Positions 60,561-64,000 of a stretch of 64,000 nucleotides of DNA are shown here, in pieces. The notes below the pieces were generated by a model. That model ran no database searches and had not been told where the DNA came from. It saw only the letters and a list, made by a program, of their open reading frames with translations. How positions within the stretch are numbered: the first letter of the stretch is position 1; every line of letters begins with the position of its first letter. The translations under genes were made by a program, and so were the position numbers. The DNA is from Silurus meridionalis (lineage: Eukaryota; Chordata; Actinopteri; Siluriformes; Siluridae): assembly GCF_014805685.1 (NCBI RefSeq), contig NC_060885.1, positions 5,662,132 through 5,726,131 of the forward strand, in the 5' to 3' direction.

Positions 60561-60679
60561 CACATTAGTGAGAGTTTTTTTAATTATTATTAAAGAAAAA
60601 TTTTAATAAATAAATAAATAGCTTATTTGTAAGTGTTTTGATAAGAAATTATTGTATTTCATGGATCTACCCATGTACA

Positions 60680-61092
60680 CTGTATGGACAAGAACTGGGA
60701 CTCTTGACCTTTACTGCCATATGTGGTTCTTCTCCAAAATGTTACCACAAATCATAGGCACTCACTGGTGCAGGACATCTTTGGATGCGGTATAATAAAA
60801 TTTTGCAATCACTTGAACTTGGAAACTCAAACCTCTTCCAGCATGGCGATGCCCCAGTGCACAAAGTGAGCTCCATTAAAATAAGGTGTACATGGTATGA
60901 AGAGGAAAATCTTGAGTGACTTGCAATAGAGCTCTGATCTCAACCCTATTGGACCCCAATGAATATGAACACTGACTGCACCCCAGGCCTCCTCACCTAC
61001 ACCAGTACCTGCCTTTACTAACACCCTTCTGACTGATTAACACAAATGTCCACAAGCACACTCCAAAATCTAGTAGAACAACTTCCCTGTCA
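60680..61092 (+). mobile_element. Tc1-like transposase relic
   Basis: ACTGTATGGACAAGAACTGG (left end), CATATGTGGTTCTTCTCCAA, GCATGGCGATGCCCCAGTGC and ACACTCCAAAATCTAGTAGA follow the family order. Truncated before the right end. Confidence 0.78.
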
Positions 61093-61539
61093 CATTTCAC
61101 TTCACTCCTATTCTTCTAGTCTTTGTTATCCTATTATGATCACCTTTCAAATGTTTCCCCTTGATAAGATTGTTCATTTGTACTGTATATAACATGCTGT
61201 TTCATCGTCTTGCTGCCTTATTTTTGACTGCTATTATGAAGATTTTTTTTGTTGCTCTTGGCGTTTTGAACTGGCCTCCTTCATTAACACTGATTATGAT
61301 TATCATGACTTTTTGTCTAGAATTTGACCAAATTAAACATACATGCAGACAGAGTTTTCACACTCCTTCATACTGAAGGTAGCAACATACTCAAATAATC
61401 ATTCTAGAAGGTGATTAACGGAATTGAAGTGATGTTTTGTCAACATAACATCACACACAATTAGTTCATGTCTAGCTACCCATCAGTAATGCTTTATAAT
61501 GTCTTTATATATAAATTATTATTATTATATATAAAAATG
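61093..61539. other. Unique AT-rich sequence
   Basis: No recognised features. Confidence 0.3.
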
Positions 61540-61750
61540 ATCTTTTTATTTGTCATATGTACATTACAGCACAGTGAAATTCTTTCTTTGCAGATCGCAG
61601 CATTGTCAGGAAACTAGGGTCAGCCATAATGAAGGGTTAAGGGTCTTGCTCAGGGGCCCAAGAGTGGCAGCATGGCAGTACTATAGCTTGAGCTCCTGAT
61701 CTTCTCATCAGTTTACCCAGAGTCTTAACCACTGTGCTACAACTTCCCCA
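61540..61750 (-). repeat. tRNA-derived SINE, near full length
   Basis: On the minus strand: GGGGAAGTTGTAGCACAGTG and GTTAAGACTCTGGGTAAACT (A box), a degenerate B box, GGGCCCCTGAGCAAGACCC, then AAGAATTTCACTGTGCTGTA and an ATGACAAATAAAAAG tail. Confidence 0.75.
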
Positions 61751-62214
61751 TTGCTTGGTTTGTTGCTGAAGCTGTTGCTGAATTATCTAAAAATTACTAT
61801 CATTTCAGCTCAAGATAAAAATCTTTCCATTGCAAAAGAACATGATAATAATAAACAGTGATTTTGCAGTAAGCAACTTAATTTAATCTTTTATCTGAAA
61901 TCGTTCGGAATTCATATATACTTATATTGATAACAAGACCTTATTTTTTTGTCCGAAATAAGAGGAAGCATTTCTCATTGATGGTGGAAACGTTTATGCG
62001 TTAATGCAGCTTAATAAAAACTATTGCTACTTCATAAATATTGAAGAACACAGCCATTAATTTGGTGCAAATAATGTCGTTAATGTGCCTTAAAGAACGA
62101 TGAAGCTGACAGAATGTGCGGCTTGAAGCCTCAGGGAAATGAGCTGCTCCGCGCAGGTGGAACCGGGAGACTTCTCCTGCTGTTAGCGTATTAGAGAAAG
62201 AAAGAGGAGCTTAC
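61751..62214. other. Unique sequence; presumed intron downstream of the exon
   Basis: No repeat. 62085-62200 is balanced. On the minus strand it follows the donor site at 62214. Confidence 0.35.
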
Positions 62215-62295
62215 CTCCAAGTGCTTCACAGTGGGTTCGAACTGCATCTTGCTCTCATTATTAATGACTGCAGGTTTCTTTTTCGAGGCCGTGCC
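62215..62295 (-). CDS. Internal exon of an unidentified protein-coding gene
   Basis: An 81-bp (27-codon, phase-symmetric) segment on the minus strand. Upstream is an acceptor TGATTCATTTCAG (62296-62308). Downstream is a strong donor, GAG followed by GTAAGC (62214-62209). The only open frame reads GTASKKKPAV...MQFEPTVKHLE. The product is lysine-rich at the start and hydrophilic, with no recognisable domain. Codon choice is balanced and differs from the AT-rich neighbourhood. The in-frame opening continues upstream for 94 codons into apparent intron; I read that as chance. No flanking exons are visible, so introns would be long. Confidence 0.55.
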
Positions 62296-62689
62296 CTGAA
62301 ATGAATCACTTTTATAATATAGCCTGATTAAAGACAGAGACACCAAAAAAATAAATTCTGTGGTTGTTTTGAATATTTGTTTATGGAAATCTTGTCGAGT
62401 GATGCAGTTAACAATGAAATTTGCTCTTACTTTGATGGTGCAAAACAGTCGACCGTGAGTTCTTGTTATCCAACCGAAACTGCACTGCACCACACTTTTC
62501 CACCAGCGAGGGGAAATTTCGAAACAACTCCTGTCACCAAGATAAAGCAACACGCTGCTACTCTGGCATTTCCTCACAAACAGTCTCTTTTTTTTCCCTC
62601 CTCCTCAGAAAATAGGTCCTTTTCTCGGGGATGCATGTCCTCAGGCACCTAGTTGGCATGAAGTAAAAAGAAGTAGCGACATACGTTCA
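62296..62689. other. Unique sequence; presumed upstream intron
   Basis: Both strands carry 90-128-codon overlapping ORFs without domains. A T-run is at 62588-62595. Confidence 0.3.
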
Positions 62690-62890
62690 TGCAAGTGGGC
62701 CATGGCGGCAGATGGAACGTTGATTGCTCTGTTGTTTGCAGCTGTTTGTGTCTCTTTATGTGACTCACAAGAGCACGAAAACAAGGCAGTGTCACGGCCC
62801 AGTGCGAAAATTATTTGCGACCCTCATAATTATCTAGGGCAAGGTGTCTGATTAATAAGGGAAGCTGGGCTGCTATGATCTGTTGGGGGA
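62690..62890. other. Candidate conserved non-coding block
   Basis: Compact, repeat-free, balanced, with CCCTCATAATTATCTAGGGC and TGTCTGATTAATAAGGG cores. It lies 400 bp upstream (minus strand) of the exon. Confidence 0.38.
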
Positions 62891-63322
62891 AAAAAAGTAA
62901 AGAACAGCGTTTAGATGAGAGCAGTGGTATTTTATATTGCCTTTAATTCTTACAATGGTGTGGATTTCTCAGTTCTGATTGGTCAGAAAGTGTTGATTTA
63001 TTTTCTTTCAATTTTCCTCGCCATTTTTCTTTTTCTTAACAACAAAGAGAAAGGAGATTGTGTTTTTTTTATACTTTCAGGATTAAAGACTGTATTGCTA
63101 TATCTCTTCATAATGAAACTACATTTGTATCCATGTAATGTTCTGTTACGTATTATTATAATATGAAGGTTTTTTTTAAATGAAATAAATGATATCTCAT
63201 TATGGCAACTTATCTCATTCTTCATACTTCCTAACTCATTATTTAGTTTCGTCTTTTTGTTTCTGGCATATTATCATATTTTTTGGGATTTATATTTAAT
63301 TGTTAAAATCTCATTATTATTA
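62891..63322. other. AT-rich sequence with a short dispersed motif
   Basis: GTTCTGATTGGTCAGAAAGT at 62972 is shared with 30811 and 33252. No gene. Confidence 0.35.
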
Positions 63323-63664
63323 CTGTAATTTCCGTACTATAAAGTGCACCCATATATAAACACTGAATTAGACAAAGATTTTTATTTTAAACATAAATAA
63401 GCTGCACCTGTCTATAAGCCGCAGGTGTCTACACTGAAACTAATAAATTTTACACAGGCTTTAATGAAAGACAGTGTCTGTTACACGGTGTAACGGGTGA
63501 AATATGTTGCGCTTCCTTTAGGAGCATAGCGGTATTTTGGGAATAGCCTGGAGCCGCATTTTAAAAAGCACGAATTTTGGAAACCTGTCTGTGCTTATAT
63601 GATTTCTGTTGCAACTCGAGCTATCCCTTCACCCAGACTCAACGCGTAAGTCCGAAAAATACGG
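63323..63664. mobile_element. Internally deleted pogo-like element, inverted relative to 56243
   Basis: The ends CTGTAATTTCCGTACTATAA and GTCCGAAAAATACGG, with TA on both sides (63321-63322, 63665-63666). Interior TTGCGCTTCCTTTAGGAGCA and TGTCTGTGCTTATATGATTT are the reverse complement of 56243-57040. About 450 bp near one end is missing, leaving 342 bp. Confidence 0.82.
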
Positions 63665-63882
63665 TACTTATTTTGAATATAATAGTATTTGACGTATGAT
63701 TTTGTTTACGATTTGATTACTTGCACTTAATATTCCATTATCTGGCATTCATAAGTCATTATTTTGGGGTTTGATTGTTATTTCATTGTCAACATGACGT
63801 TTAATTATTTTGACTGAATGTTTTTTAACTTAAGTACCTATTACTTTATTATTAAAGTTATTTGGATGTTCATTAGAATGAC
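63665..63882. other. Unique AT-rich sequence
   Basis: No recognised features. Confidence 0.3.
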
Positions 63883-64000
63883 TTAATAGATAAAATTATT
63901 AGGACAAATGACTTTTCGGTTCGTGTAGCATGAAATGTTTTCCTCCATTTGAACTAGGAGACCCAAACCTGTTCCAGGATGACAATGCCTCCATGCACAA
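63883..64000 (+). mobile_element. Tc1-like relic truncated by the window end
   Basis: Begins TTAATAGATAAAATTATTAG in place of the usual end, then TGAACTAGGAGACCCAAACC, TGTTCCAGGATGACAATGCC and CATGCACAA. These follow the order of the 13384 family. Confidence 0.72.

Noticed and set aside
62296..62577. Extending the 62.2-kb exon upstream to the Met at 62577
   Set aside because: The upstream 94 codons look like AT-rich intron and a good acceptor sits at 62296; kept as a small exon instead.

Overview
This window is non-coding-dominated vertebrate nuclear DNA, almost certainly from a ray-finned fish. The evidence is AT-rich sequence, very dense di- and tetranucleotide microsatellites, decayed Tc1/mariner, hAT and pogo-type DNA transposons, tRNA-derived SINEs, LINE 3' ends of several clades and a DIRS-type tyrosine-recombinase retrotransposon. 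The mix of Tc1 families and a tRNA-Glu SINE reminds me of catfishes (Siluriformes), but that is a memory-based inference. There are no bacterial genes, operons, CRISPR arrays or free-standing tRNA/rRNA genes. Almost every open reading frame is chance, a microsatellite translation or a transposase/reverse-transcriptase relic.

The only convincing host coding sequence is one 81-bp, 27-codon internal exon on the minus strand at 62215-62295, with a strong donor and acceptor. I could not identify the gene. A second, weaker exon-like segment lies at 45056-45196 on the plus strand. The rest reads like a gene desert or giant introns. Blocks of balanced-composition, repeat-free sequence rich in homeodomain-type TAAT cores look like candidate conserved regulatory elements. 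The clearest are 17560-19060, 23160-24460, 29820-30290, 31640-32380, 44600-44870, 46040-46640, 48230-48720, 57480-58160, 59930-60560 and 62690-62890. Conservation cannot be measured from one sequence, so these are hypotheses.

Layout: 1-17 kb holds Tc1 relics (0.69, 4.7, 6.9, 13.4, 16.5 kb), an L2/CR1-type LINE end (10 kb) and a 470-bp pentanucleotide block (11.8-12.2 kb). 17-25 kb is mostly unique DNA with a mariner relic (19.45 kb), a tRNA-Glu SINE (22.1 kb) and an RTE-type LINE end (24.8 kb). 25-30 kb has a hAT element with a nested MITE, and two copies of an unclassified 350-bp repeat. 36.4-40.9 kb is a transposon nest: a MITE-like repeat, a dead DIRS element and two LINE ends. 42-46 kb has further Tc1 relics and an inverted tetranucleotide array. 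49.15-49.6 kb is a 36-bp minisatellite. 52.6-53.9 kb has an RTE LINE end plus two tRNA-Glu SINEs in tandem in one target site. 55-60 kb has mariner, pogo-like, Tc1 and hAT relics. 60-64 kb carries the exon between further repeats.

Nothing here forms a working multi-gene system. The most informative stories are the unidentified exon, the candidate regulatory blocks, the RTE LINE/tRNA-Glu SINE partnership visible from a shared 3' tail, and the nested insertions that give a relative chronology.
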